Part shown: positions 25,166 to 33,754 of the stretch, piece by piece
Layout of the letters: each line of letters begins with the position of its first letter
Numbering within the stretch: position 1 is the stretch's first letter
From: an uncultured Pseudomonadota bacterium
GTDB taxonomy: Bacteria; Bdellovibrionota_B; Oligoflexia; Oligoflexales; CAIYRB01
Reading direction: 5' to 3'
DNA: 40,726 bases
Assembly (NCBI GenBank): GCA_903928445.1
Contig: CAIYRB010000098.1
Span: forward strand, 1 to 40,726
Notes under the pieces: generated by a model
The model's input: the letters and a program-made list of their open reading frames with translations, nothing else
Database searches by the model: none
What the model was told of the DNA's origin: nothing
Made by a program: the position numbers and the translations under genes

Positions 25166-25795
25166 GTGCGCATCCAGGCGGGTTGGGCGAAAGGCACGGA
25201 GTTGGCCGTACCAAAGGGCGAGCTGACAAGGCCAACGACGGCAAAAGTGCGCGCGGCGGCGATCAATATGCTCGCCCCCTATATGGCGGACGGCGCCTTT
25301 CTCGACCTCTGCGCTGGAAGCGGTGCGATGGGGCTAGAAGCAGTCAGTCGAGGCGCCTCCGGCGCCGCCTTTATCGAGCTTTCGACTAAAGCGCTCAGCT
25401 GCCTGCAGACGAACGCGGCTGAGGTCACCCGACGCGCCAGGGCGCAGCAGCTGCCCATTCCACAGCTCCTGGTCATCCCCGGGGAACTACCGCAGGCTAT
25501 CGGGCGGCTCCAGCGAAACCCTCTGGCACCTTTTGCCACGGTGTTTATTGACCCGCCGTACAAGCAGGCGGTTGCCTTGGCCAAGGCGGCCCTTGCTGCC
25601 TTGCCTGATCTGACCATGGATGGGGCGACCTTCGTCGTCGAGAGTGCTGCTGGAGATGGCCCAGAATTGGCCAAGCAGGAGTCTGCCGTATGGTCCTTGC
25701 TGAAGCAGCGCGCCTATGGTGATACCATGCTCACCATCTTCACCAAGAACGCAGGCAACCCAGATGGAGATGCAGATGCCGCCTCAAGCGTCTAA
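25166..25795 (+). CDS. rsmD: 16S rRNA (guanine(966)-N(2))-methyltransferase RsmD
   Basis: GTG 25166 with GAGGAGG 5 bases upstream starts a 209-residue protein. The SAM-binding motif is FLDLCAGSGAMGLEAVSRG and the catalytic N-methyltransferase motif is FIDPPY, with AAFIEL between them, all typical of RsmD. The enzyme methylates N2 of G966 of 16S rRNA in the small subunit. It overlaps coaD by 20 bases, a common pairing (rsmD-coaD), so the two are probably translated in a coupled way. Confidence 0.95.
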   Translation: MRIQAGWAKGTELAVPKGELTRPTTAKVRAAAINMLAPYMADGAFLDLCAGSGAMGLEAVSRGASGAAFIELSTKALSCLQTNAAEVTRRARAQQLPIPQLLVIPGELPQAIGRLQRNPLAPFATVFIDPPYKQAVALAKAALAALPDLTMDGATFVVESAAGDGPELAKQESAVWSLLKQRAYGDTMLTIFTKNAGNPDGDADAASSV

Positions 25796-26285
25796 GGATC
25801 AGCGCCGCGTCGCGCTCTTTACGGGCAGCTTCGATCCACTAACCCTCGGCCATGTCGATCTGATTCGGCGGGCCAGCCCCCTGTTTCACAGGCTAGTCGT
25901 AGCGATTGGCGAGGCCCAAGGAAAATCCCCGGTGTTCAGCGCGGCAGAGCGCCTCGCTCAAATCACTGCCGCTTGCGCCTCCTTGCCTAATGTCGAGGTC
26001 GAACGCTTCACTGGACTGGCCGTTGACTTTGCCCGACTAAAGGGTGCAAGCGTGCTGCTGCGCGGCCTGCGGTCGCAAGGCGACTTTGACTATGAAATGC
26101 AGATGGCACAGATGAACAGCCAGCTTTACCCCGGCATCGAAACCCTGTTTCTGCCCACATCACCGCAGCTGCGCCACATCTCGTCGAGCCTGGCCAAGGA
26201 CATCGCCAAACACGGCGGCGATGCTGCCCTCCTCGTACCGACCGCGATCGCTGCAGCGCTGAAACAAAAACTACAAAAGACCTAG
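25776..26285 (+). CDS. coaD: Phosphopantetheine adenylyltransferase
   Basis: ATG 25776 has GGAG at 25766-25769; two other in-frame ATGs (25764, 25770) are just upstream. The 169-residue product transfers AMP from ATP to 4'-phosphopantetheine, giving dephospho-CoA, the penultimate step of coenzyme A synthesis. The nucleotidyltransferase motif is TGSFDPLTLGHVDLI. The LLRGLRSQGDFDYEMQMAQMN segment and the C-terminal ISSSLAKDIA signature are exactly as in CoaD. It is slightly longer than E. coli CoaD (159), mainly by a short hydrophilic N-terminus. Confidence 0.95.
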   Translation: MPPQASKDQRRVALFTGSFDPLTLGHVDLIRRASPLFHRLVVAIGEAQGKSPVFSAAERLAQITAACASLPNVEVERFTGLAVDFARLKGASVLLRGLRSQGDFDYEMQMAQMNSQLYPGIETLFLPTSPQLRHISSSLAKDIAKHGGDAALLVPTAIAAALKQKLQKT

Positions 26286-26318
26286 TAAGCCCAGAGGTTT
26301 TACGCGGGGTAACAGCCT

Positions 26319-26336
26319 GCCCCCAAGTCAGGGGGC
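26319..26336. terminator. GC-rich hairpin downstream of coaD
   Basis: GCCCCC-AAGTCA-GGGGGC, a perfect 6-bp stem with a 6-nt loop, 34 bases after the coaD stop and 70 before the next start. No T-run follows, so it would be a weak or Rho-assisted terminator, or an mRNA-protecting hairpin or leader element for the FecR-TPR gene. Confidence 0.35.
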
Positions 26337-26405
26337 CGGGGTCCAGCTTCAAGGTTTCCGGCATTTGCTCCGATGCGCCATGCAGATCATCAAGCAGAGG
26401 CATGG

Positions 26406-28958
26406 ATGCGCTTTCAAGCTCACTTCACCAACCTATGGCTGGCCGTAGCAGCGGTTCTTGCCGCTTCGGCCAGTCGCGCCGACATTCTGCCTGAGATCAC
26501 CGCGCACTCGGACAAATCGTTCACCGTCTACCGAGGCGACACCGTCGCCGTGGCCGTTAAAACCACCAGCAACGAGGTGGAAGCCAAATGGTTCAAAGGT
26601 CCTCAGGTATTTTGCCGCAGCCTGAGCTGTAGCATCGACACCAGCCATTGGGAGGTCGGTCTGCACCACTTGGTGTTCGTCGTCTACAACAAGGCCGGGT
26701 CCAAGTTTGTCCGCTATCACATCCGCGTCGTCGCCGCTCCAGAGAGTCATCGGCCACAGCAAGTCCAGCCGGATATGATCCCAGCTTCAGACGAGGCCGA
26801 GTCCGCCAATGCTTATGACCTCACGGTCAAATCAGTCCACGGCCGGGGTTACAGCTACCATCAGAAAAAACTCCAAGTTCTCGGCCCATTGCCCCGAGCC
26901 CTCGACTGGAGCGAGAGCCTGCGTACCAATAAATTCGGTGGGCTCGACTTTGGCCGGGTCGGTGTCGAGGGCCACACCTTGGCCGGCGGCTCCTCCGTCC
27001 GCCTGATGACGACCGATCAAGAACGGCGCGCCATTATCCTACAACGGGGGACCTTGCGCTCGCGCAGCCTGGGTCAGACGGCTCCACGCTGGTCGGTGGT
27101 GGTGCCCGACCTCGTGCAGATCGATACCGATGCTGACGGTGACATCCTAGTGTCACGAGATGACCTCAAAGCATTCACGGCGAAAGCGCTGAGCGAGGAC
27201 GATGAGGAGGAGGGCGAGCAGCCCACTGACAATGATGCAGCACGTGACTCCCCGGATGGCGAGAAGCCGCCGGCTTCTGGCAAGAAGAGCAAGACAAGTG
27301 CTGCAGACCTCAGCAATGCCCCAGTGACCATCACCGTGCTGCGCGGCAATGCTCGCGTCTTTATCCGGAGTCGCAGCGGGGAAAAAGGCGACGATGCAGG
27401 AAGCGCCGTGATCGTTCCTGCAGGTCTATCAGTGACCTTGCATCCCGATGAAGATCCGAGCAGCCCCGGCCTTCCCCCGATGAAAGCCACTGCCGCCTTG
27501 GTTGCCGAAACCTCACCGCAGTACCTCCAAGGGCATTGGGAGGAGGGTGTCAGCAACGCCCTTGCCTTCACCGCCAACGCGCCCAAGACCAAAAGCCTAG
27601 AGGAGGCCCTGACCAAAGCCGCCGCCCTGCGCCGTGACCCCATCCTGGTCCTAGAAGTCCTACTGCCCAAGTACGCCGATGCCAAATCCAGCTATCAAGG
27701 CCAGCTGGCCCTCGGCGAAGCTTACAAAGCCCTCTACCTCTTCGATGCCGCGGCCACCGCCCTAAAAGCTGCTGCCGCGCTACAACCAACGGCACCTGAG
27801 CCGCCGTTGCTACTGGGAGAAATGGCGCTGCTATCGCAGCAATGGGCCACTGCTGAACGCTACCTCACCAGTGCACGCAACAAAGACGCGCCAGACAGCC
27901 AAAGGCTCAACTATGAACTCGGCGTCGCCGCCTTCTATGCCAAGGACGGTTCAACCGCGGCGGCGGCCTTTGATCGCGCCCTTTGGGTAGACGATGGTAG
28001 CCCAGAGCTAGCGCTCTCAGCGCGCGACTTCCGTCAGCGCACGACGCCGTCGCGATGGTATGACCTCAGGGCGCACGGCGGCCTTCTTTATGACTCAAAC
28101 CTCCTCCATTCCGACAGTCTAGATCCCGCGACGCTCGGCGCTGGCTTAAAGACCAAAAAAGGGGCCGGCTATGTCGGCGCCGTCGGCTTTAGCCTTTGGC
28201 CCTGGCGCAGCTCGGGCTTCAGTACCGAAATCGCCTTCGACGACGGCAAAACGGGCTATTTCACTAAGTCCCTGGGACCGCTCGCGCGTATCGACCAAAA
28301 CCTTGCGCTGCGGTTTCGCCTGGGCTTTGGCGACGGTGATGGGCCCCAGCCCCTGGCCCTTGGCCTGGAGTTGTTCGCCCGGAGCTTGGCGATTGGCGGC
28401 CTGCCGGCCATGGATGCGCTTGGCCAAGTACTGTCGATCTCGTCGCCGGCCTTCTTCGACCTTCGCCTAGCTGTCGCTCCAACCAATGCGGTCGATCCAC
28501 TGCCGGCCCGCGCCATCATCGTCGATCCACTGCTTTGGGAGGTCGTCACGCCTGGCGACCGCTCCTCGCGTCAGCTTTACTACAGCGCTGGCGTTACTCC
28601 TCTGCGAGGCGAGCACCTGCGCTGCGATATTGATCTAAGTTCCGGCAAAACCACCTATAAATCGAGCTATGAAGCAGCTGAGTCGTATCGACTCCTCGGC
28701 CTGCAAGCGCACCTGGACTATGCCTCCACGCCACGCAGCATATGGAGCGCCGGACTAGGCAGCAAAAGGCGCACCTTTTCCATGTCCGAGGATCACCGCA
28801 AGGACACCTTGATGGAGTTCAACGCAGGTTGGCGCTGGTATTTCGTCCCTCCATTGAGCCAAAGCTTGGAACTGGGCTATGACAAGCAAAAATCGAGTCG
28901 CAGCGTCAATGGCTACCGGCGGGAACTCTTGACCTACCGCTTCGATTGGACCTTTTAA
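26406..28958 (+). CDS. FecR-like domain, TPR repeats and C-terminal beta-barrel, exported
   Basis: Start ATG 26406 follows GAGG by 5 bases and gives a signal peptide (FTNLWLAVAAVLAASASRAD). The precursor has 850 residues. Residues about 190-360 resemble a FecR domain, beginning LAGGSSVRLMTTDQERRAII and with GNARVFIRS, interrupted by an acidic low-complexity insert (EDDEEEGEQPTDNDAARD). TPR-like repeats follow (about 420-560), including LGEAYKALYLFDAAATALKA and YELGVAAFYAKDGSTAAAAF. The last 290 residues look like an outer-membrane barrel (FGGLDFG and DLRAHGGLLYDSNLLHSD) and the protein ends YRFDWTF with a terminal Phe. Similar TPR-plus-barrel arrangements occur in Slam-like and other assembly proteins. 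Specific function is unknown, but it is probably an outer-membrane protein with a periplasmic TPR region. Confidence 0.78.
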   Translation: MRFQAHFTNLWLAVAAVLAASASRADILPEITAHSDKSFTVYRGDTVAVAVKTTSNEVEAKWFKGPQVFCRSLSCSIDTSHWEVGLHHLVFVVYNKAGSKFVRYHIRVVAAPESHRPQQVQPDMIPASDEAESANAYDLTVKSVHGRGYSYHQKKLQVLGPLPRALDWSESLRTNKFGGLDFGRVGVEGHTLAGGSSVRLMTTDQERRAIILQRGTLRSRSLGQTAPRWSVVVPDLVQIDTDADGDILVSRDDLKAFTAKALSEDDEEEGEQPTDNDAARDSPDGEKPPASGKKSKTSAADLSNAPVTITVLRGNARVFIRSRSGEKGDDAGSAVIVPAGLSVTLHPDEDPSSPGLPPMKATAALVAETSPQYLQGHWEEGVSNALAFTANAPKTKSLEEALTKAAALRRDPILVLEVLLPKYADAKSSYQGQLALGEAYKALYLFDAAATALKAAAALQPTAPEPPLLLGEMALLSQQWATAERYLTSARNKDAPDSQRLNYELGVAAFYAKDGSTAAAAFDRALWVDDGSPELALSARDFRQRTTPSRWYDLRAHGGLLYDSNLLHSDSLDPATLGAGLKTKKGAGYVGAVGFSLWPWRSSGFSTEIAFDDGKTGYFTKSLGPLARIDQNLALRFRLGFGDGDGPQPLALGLELFARSLAIGGLPAMDALGQVLSISSPAFFDLRLAVAPTNAVDPLPARAIIVDPLLWEVVTPGDRSSRQLYYSAGVTPLRGEHLRCDIDLSSGKTTYKSSYEAAESYRLLGLQAHLDYASTPRSIWSAGLGSKRRTFSMSEDHRKDTLMEFNAGWRWYFVPPLSQSLELGYDKQKSSRSVNGYRRELLTYRFDWTF

Positions 28959-29129
28959 TAAGGAAAATAACGCTATTCATTTCACCATAAAGACGGCTAT
29001 GGTGGAGCAAAGAGTGTACTCATTTGTTCGTAAAAGCGCTGTCTCATCGCGTCATGCCCTGGCTGTGCTTGGTATGGCTCCCTGTTGACTAACTTCGGGT
29101 CTCAGGCTTCAGCATCAACGAGGACCCCC

Positions 29130-30164
29130 TTGGCCACGACATCAAAACACTACGACGCCGGAACGCCTACCCCCCCGCATGAGGTGATGGCCGCTCTGGA
29201 CGCCTACATGGAAAACAACTTTTCGTCTCTGCTGCCCGTGGATAAGTGCTGGCAGCCCAGCGATCTACTGCCAGACCTGCGCTCACCCGACTGGCTTGAC
29301 GAGGTTAGCGACTTCCGCCGCATGGCTGCAGCCCTGCCGGACGACGTCCTGGTCACCCTGATTGCCAATATGATCACTGAAGAGGCTCTGCCCAGCTACC
29401 ATGCCTGGCTGGCCAATCTCGGCAGCGGCTTTGACCGCAGCGGCACCGGCAGCAACGCTATGGCAAGATGGATCCGCGGTTGGGTCGCTGAGGAAAAGCG
29501 CCATGGTGATGCCCTAGCTAGCTATCTGTACTTGTCAGGGCGAGTCGATATGCGTGCTGTCGAGGTCACGATTCAAAACCTCCTACGCAATGGCTTTAAC
29601 CCGCTCACGGAGAACAGCTTTGCGCAGGGGTTTATCTATACCTCGTTCCAAGAGCGCGCGACTTACATCTCGCACAGCGGCGTCGCACGCTTAGCCCGCC
29701 AGCACGGCGAGACGCAGATCGCCACCTTATGCGACCACATCGCTGGGGACGAAGTTCGCCACGAGCGGGCTTACGAGCGCTTGGTCGCCAAGATTTTCGA
29801 GCTGACACCCGATGACTGCATGCTGGCGCTGGCATCGATGCTACGCAAAACCATCATTATGCCGTCCCGCACCATGCAGGACGGCACCGACGCCGATACC
29901 GACCTGTTCTCCTGGTTCTCCGCGATCACCCAGCGCAATGGCATCTACACCACTTTGGACTATGCCCGCATTATGCAACACCTGGTGCGCCTGTGGGAGA
30001 TCGAGCGCATCGACGTACGCACCAACGCTGGCAAGCAAGCCCAGGAATTCATCCTGGAGCTACCGCCACGCTACCTTAAGTTAGCCGAGCGTGCTGAGGC
30101 TCGGGCTAAGCCTTGCAAGCCGCGCCCCGTCAGCTGGCTATCTGGGCGCATCGTCGGCCACTGA
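29130..30164 (+). CDS. Plant-type acyl-ACP desaturase (soluble di-iron)
   Basis: Start TTG 29130 has GAGGA 5 bases upstream and is preferred over TTG 29085. The 344-residue product carries all the di-iron ligand motifs of castor-type stearoyl-ACP desaturase: ITEEALPSYH, AEEKRHG, QERATYISH and AGDEVRHE, in the right order and spacing. The enzyme should insert a double bond in acyl-ACP using O2 and reduced ferredoxin, giving unsaturated fatty acids for membranes. No reductase is adjacent, so electron supply comes from elsewhere. It is transcribed alone, divergent from nothing nearby, and converges on the DUF6178 pair downstream. Substrate position and chain length cannot be inferred. Confidence 0.92.
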   Translation: MATTSKHYDAGTPTPPHEVMAALDAYMENNFSSLLPVDKCWQPSDLLPDLRSPDWLDEVSDFRRMAAALPDDVLVTLIANMITEEALPSYHAWLANLGSGFDRSGTGSNAMARWIRGWVAEEKRHGDALASYLYLSGRVDMRAVEVTIQNLLRNGFNPLTENSFAQGFIYTSFQERATYISHSGVARLARQHGETQIATLCDHIAGDEVRHERAYERLVAKIFELTPDDCMLALASMLRKTIIMPSRTMQDGTDADTDLFSWFSAITQRNGIYTTLDYARIMQHLVRLWEIERIDVRTNAGKQAQEFILELPPRYLKLAERAEARAKPCKPRPVSWLSGRIVGH

Positions 30165-30191
30165 TCAACGAAAGCTGATCGTGACCGCAGC

Positions 30192-30629
30192 CTAATGCAA
30201 CTCGGCGTCATGCGGCTTTTCGTTCGACAGCAGCTCATCGGCAAGGCGCTCGGCCTCGAGATTTAAGATCTGCCCCCGCATCTGCAAGGGCACGCCTTCC
30301 CAGCTGTAATCAGCCCAGTCGATGGGCAGGTATAGTTCGCCGCCCTCGCGGAAGTATTCGGCGAAGTATTCACCAATATACTCACAAAGGAGCAGAGCCA
30401 CACCGGACTCCTCCATATCGTGCTCCATGTGCGCGGCACGCGCCTCGACCGGATAATAAAACGAACCATCCTTCGAGCGCAGAATCACCTTTGCATAGAC
30501 GCCATGACTGTCTTTACGCACGCTTACTTCAAAGTAACGCTGGCGCAGGAAACTGGTGTATTTGCGCCCTAGCAGCGAGGCGAGCTGATCACACTCCGCC
30601 TGTGTCACGAATTTCGAGATGGGTTTCAT
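30192..30629 (-). CDS. Unknown acidic 145-residue protein, coupled to DUF6178
   Basis: I do not recognise the family. ATG 30629 overlaps the DUF6178 stop (ATGA), so translation is coupled. It is a soluble, acidic protein with no signal or TM segment. It is alpha/beta, with strands such as FEVSVRKDSHGVYAKVILRS and a helix GVALLLCEYIGEYFAEYFRE. It ends in a helical, charged segment (LNLEAERLADELLSNEKP). The coupling to a DUF6178 gene suggests that the two proteins interact. Confidence 0.8.
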   Translation of the reverse strand: MKPISKFVTQAECDQLASLLGRKYTSFLRQRYFEVSVRKDSHGVYAKVILRSKDGSFYYPVEARAAHMEHDMEESGVALLLCEYIGEYFAEYFREGGELYLPIDWADYSWEGVPLQMRGQILNLEAERLADELLSNEKPHDAELH

Positions 30630-32455
30630 AGGACGGCCGACTCCTCAGAAAGCGGTGCAAGTTGAATAAGGCCGCGGTAGACGGAGGAAGCAGCAGCGGC
30701 AGTGGCAGAGGTTCGCGCGAGCTCCGTCCCACAACCAAGCTGATCCAACAGCAGGCGCAGTTCGACCAGCACGCCCTGTACCGGGTCTGGAACGACAATC
30801 CCGGCACTGCGACTGACGGCCCACGTTGGCTGCGGCGCCGCAAGCGCCAGACCTAAGGTCCCCTCGATACTGGTCAGCATATCCTCGCCACGGGCCCGGG
30901 CCTGCTGCGGATCCAGCTCGGATAGCTGCTTGATCTGTGCGGCAGTCAAGGGCACCGAGCGAAACTCGCTGCCGAGTAAAGCCTGTGCCATGGCGGTCAG
31001 CAGCCGCCTGTCCAGCGCCAGACCAGAGGCCTGCACATCATCATCAGCCAAACCGGCGAGAAAGAGTAGCCCCGTGACGGCATCAGTCGCCGCCGCCAGC
31101 TGGGCGAGTTGCGCATGCGAATCGATTGGCGCAAACAAAGTCCGTCGCCCCGTCGCCCCCTCATCGATCATGCTCACAGGTCGCGCCGGAAAACGATTGC
31201 ACAGGCCTTTGAGTCGCTCGGTGAAATGCAGTCCGAGCAGCGGCAAGAGCTGCTGGTCCAGGGTCAGCTCCAAGACGCCGCGCTTGTCGAGCAAGAGCTG
31301 ACGGCGCATATCCTCAGCACGTGGCAAGCCATGGTGAGCCAGGCGCAGCAAGGCGGCCTCGGCTAGACGCCGGACCAGACTCAGTCCGGCTCTAAACAAC
31401 AGCTGCGGATGTTCCCTGCGGAGGATCTCCGAACCAGCACCTAGCTGCCCGCCGGCGAGTACCTCGAGACCCAAACCAATCATCGACCGAGCATGCTCTA
31501 GCAGCTGCCGCAAGCCACGCTGGTCATCTGGCTCGATCTGCGTCGCAGCGGCCAGGGAGTTGCCCAAAAACGCTAGGCGCTGGCGCAGGTCGTCCACCAC
31601 CTGACCGCACCACACCTCGGGGTAAGCCTGCAGCACGCGCTGCAGAAAGGACTGCCCTGCGGCCTTGTCCGGGACCAATCCCTCAGGCTGATGCAGTAGC
31701 GCAAAGGACCACTTGGACCGCAGAGCATCGCAATCGACTGGTTGAAAACAATTGAGACTCTCGTCGTAGCTGACAAAACCGTCCTCTTCGAGCCGCGCCC
31801 GACGAAAGCGGCCAATCGCTTCCTCCTCTTCGTTCGGCGGCAAATGCGAGGCGTGGGCTATCAGCGCATAAGCATAATCGACATCGGTGCTCATCGTCGC
31901 CTCGATCAGGCCGAGGACGAACTCCTGCACCCGTGGGTCTTCTGTCTTTATTCGGTAATAAAGCGTGTTGCATGGAAGAGCATTGAGGTCGTCTTGCTCA
32001 GCCTCGGTCATATCCTCATACTCATCGCCGTCAAACATCTCGATGAGCGGATTCAACAGGCCGATCTGGTATTCCTCATCGAGGCTGCGAAAGCGCTGGT
32101 ATAGCTGCTCATCGCTGACTTCCTTAAAGAGGTTCAGCCAACGGATCATCCGTAACGGTTCCAGGCGGTCACCGCGCCAAGCATCGTAATCCAGAATCCG
32201 TACGACCTGCTCGGTCGACAGCAGCGGCAGCACCTCAAGGCAGTCCTCGACACCTCGCTGCACCAGGGAGTTAAACAGCTGCTGCGGCGGCAAGGCCTGT
32301 ACGGCAGCCTCCGGGTCCTCGCTCAAAAGGAGTTGATCGAAATCGATAAGCGGCTGGCGCAACAGCTCCAAACCGATCGAGGGCGTGATCGCCAAGCCCT
32401 GCTGACCAGCATCGAGCATCGCCTTCAGGGACTCTTCCGACAATCGACTTGCCAT
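30626..32455 (-). CDS. DUF6178 family protein
   Basis: 609 residues, ATG 32455 with AGAGGAG 7 bases upstream. The family (DUF6178) is found in former Deltaproteobacteria and has no assigned biochemical role. Its pattern is seen in LPPQQLFNSLVQRGVEDCLE, EVLPLLSTEQVVRILDYDAW and WRGDRLEPLRMIRWLNLFKE, near residues 50-110. The central acidic segment EMFDGDEYEDMTEAEQDDLN is also present. The protein is helical, cytoplasmic and contains no catalytic motif that I can identify. The small acidic gene downstream overlaps it by 4 bases. Divergent from the polyprenyl synthase gene, with a 234-base spacer between starts. Confidence 0.8.
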   Translation of the reverse strand: MASRLSEESLKAMLDAGQQGLAITPSIGLELLRQPLIDFDQLLLSEDPEAAVQALPPQQLFNSLVQRGVEDCLEVLPLLSTEQVVRILDYDAWRGDRLEPLRMIRWLNLFKEVSDEQLYQRFRSLDEEYQIGLLNPLIEMFDGDEYEDMTEAEQDDLNALPCNTLYYRIKTEDPRVQEFVLGLIEATMSTDVDYAYALIAHASHLPPNEEEEAIGRFRRARLEEDGFVSYDESLNCFQPVDCDALRSKWSFALLHQPEGLVPDKAAGQSFLQRVLQAYPEVWCGQVVDDLRQRLAFLGNSLAAATQIEPDDQRGLRQLLEHARSMIGLGLEVLAGGQLGAGSEILRREHPQLLFRAGLSLVRRLAEAALLRLAHHGLPRAEDMRRQLLLDKRGVLELTLDQQLLPLLGLHFTERLKGLCNRFPARPVSMIDEGATGRRTLFAPIDSHAQLAQLAAATDAVTGLLFLAGLADDDVQASGLALDRRLLTAMAQALLGSEFRSVPLTAAQIKQLSELDPQQARARGEDMLTSIEGTLGLALAAPQPTWAVSRSAGIVVPDPVQGVLVELRLLLDQLGCGTELARTSATAAAASSVYRGLIQLAPLSEESAVL

Positions 32456-32689
32456 GGCTCACTCCTCTAGGTATGTGTATTCGGCACGTTTAGCGCCAGC
32501 GACCCAGGCGGAACAGCTCTCAACAGGCTTGGTCCGCAATCTGAATTCTTTGCCCCTACTCCGAGCCGATGAAGTGGCGGCGGATGTTAACAGGGAATCA
32601 CCACAGTCGCAAACGCCCATTATGAATTTGATGAATAATTGAGTGATGTTTGCCCCTTGCAGTGTTTTTGGAGGTGACCTCTGCAGCCC

Positions 32690-33742
32690 GTGTCCCCGTC
32701 GATACACCCGCTAAGGTCGAACTCTAAGGCCGCCGGCCAGACCTCAGTCGATACCCCCGACTTCGCCAAGGCGATGATTGAGCAGGCGCTAGCACCGGTC
32801 ACTGCGGACCTGAGCGAGCTCAGCCAGCGCATCATGAGCTACGTCCCAGCTAAGACCAGGAGTGCTCGCGCCGTCAGTGCCCATGTGCTCGGTAGCGGCG
32901 GAAAGCGCATCCGCCCAGCGTTGTTTTTCCTGTCCTGTCGCCTGCTCGACTACAGCGGCGAACACCTCTACCCGATCGCGGCGGTCACCGAGTTCGTGCA
33001 CACCGCCAGCTTGCTGCACGATGACGTCGTCGATTCGAGCTCGCTGCGGCGCGGCAAACCTACCGCTAACAGTATCTATGGCGACGCTACCAGCGTCTTG
33101 GTCGGCGACCTCATCTACTCCACTGCCAGCGAACTGATGGCAGCGACCGGCAACATGGAGATCGTCAGGACCTTTGCCCGCGCCATTCGCCTGATGAGCG
33201 ACGGCGAGCTGCTACAGCTTGAAAACCTGTTCAATCCACTGATGGACGAGAGTATCTACCTACGCATCCTCGAATATAAAACGGCGACGCTGATCGAGGC
33301 CGCCTGCAAATCGGCCGGACTGCTAGCTGGCGTGCCGCGCGACCGCTGGGAGGCTCTCGGCCGCTTTGGCCACGAAGTCGGCATGGCCTTTCAATTGATC
33401 GACGATGCCCTCGATTACACCGGGTCTGCGGAGCTGGTCGGTAAATCCACCCTTTCCGATTTGCCTGAAGGCAAGGTCACCTTACCGGTGATCATGCTCA
33501 AGGATGTCGCCACAACCCAAGAGCAAGAACGCCTGGCCGAGCTCCTACGTGGACAGGTCGACGCCAGCGCCACCAGGGAGGTGGCCGGGCTGGTTGATAA
33601 ATACAACACCGCCGAGCGCACCGTCGAGCGCGCCCACGGCTACACCATGCGCGCCATGGAAGCCTTGCACAGCTTCCCACCTAGCACGGCGCGCGGCCAT
33701 TTGGAGAATCTGGCCAATAAGCTTCTCTTCCGCTTTACCTAA
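32690..33742 (+). CDS. Trans-polyprenyl diphosphate synthase
   Basis: 350 residues. GTG 32690 is 12 bases after GGAGGTGA, a somewhat long spacing, so the exact start is uncertain (ATG 32774 is the next candidate). The chain-elongating motifs are present: the first Asp-rich motif LLHDDVVDSSSLRRGKPT, GDLIYSTA, and the second motif FQLIDDALDYTG, with GSGGKRIRPAL at the N-terminal side. These enzymes condense isopentenyl diphosphate to a long-chain product, here probably the side chain of menaquinone, in line with mqnA 3.6 kb downstream. Chain length depends on residues before the first motif and is not predicted here. Confidence 0.92.
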   Translation: MSPSIHPLRSNSKAAGQTSVDTPDFAKAMIEQALAPVTADLSELSQRIMSYVPAKTRSARAVSAHVLGSGGKRIRPALFFLSCRLLDYSGEHLYPIAAVTEFVHTASLLHDDVVDSSSLRRGKPTANSIYGDATSVLVGDLIYSTASELMAATGNMEIVRTFARAIRLMSDGELLQLENLFNPLMDESIYLRILEYKTATLIEAACKSAGLLAGVPRDRWEALGRFGHEVGMAFQLIDDALDYTGSAELVGKSTLSDLPEGKVTLPVIMLKDVATTQEQERLAELLRGQVDASATREVAGLVDKYNTAERTVERAHGYTMRAMEALHSFPPSTARGHLENLANKLLFRFT

Positions 33743-33754
33743 AAGAGGGCAACC

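Noticed and set aside
30165..30191. Terminator between desaturase and the small acidic gene
   Set aside because: GATCA-8 nt-TGATC (around 30163-30180) forms only a 5-bp stem without a T-run, so it was not called.
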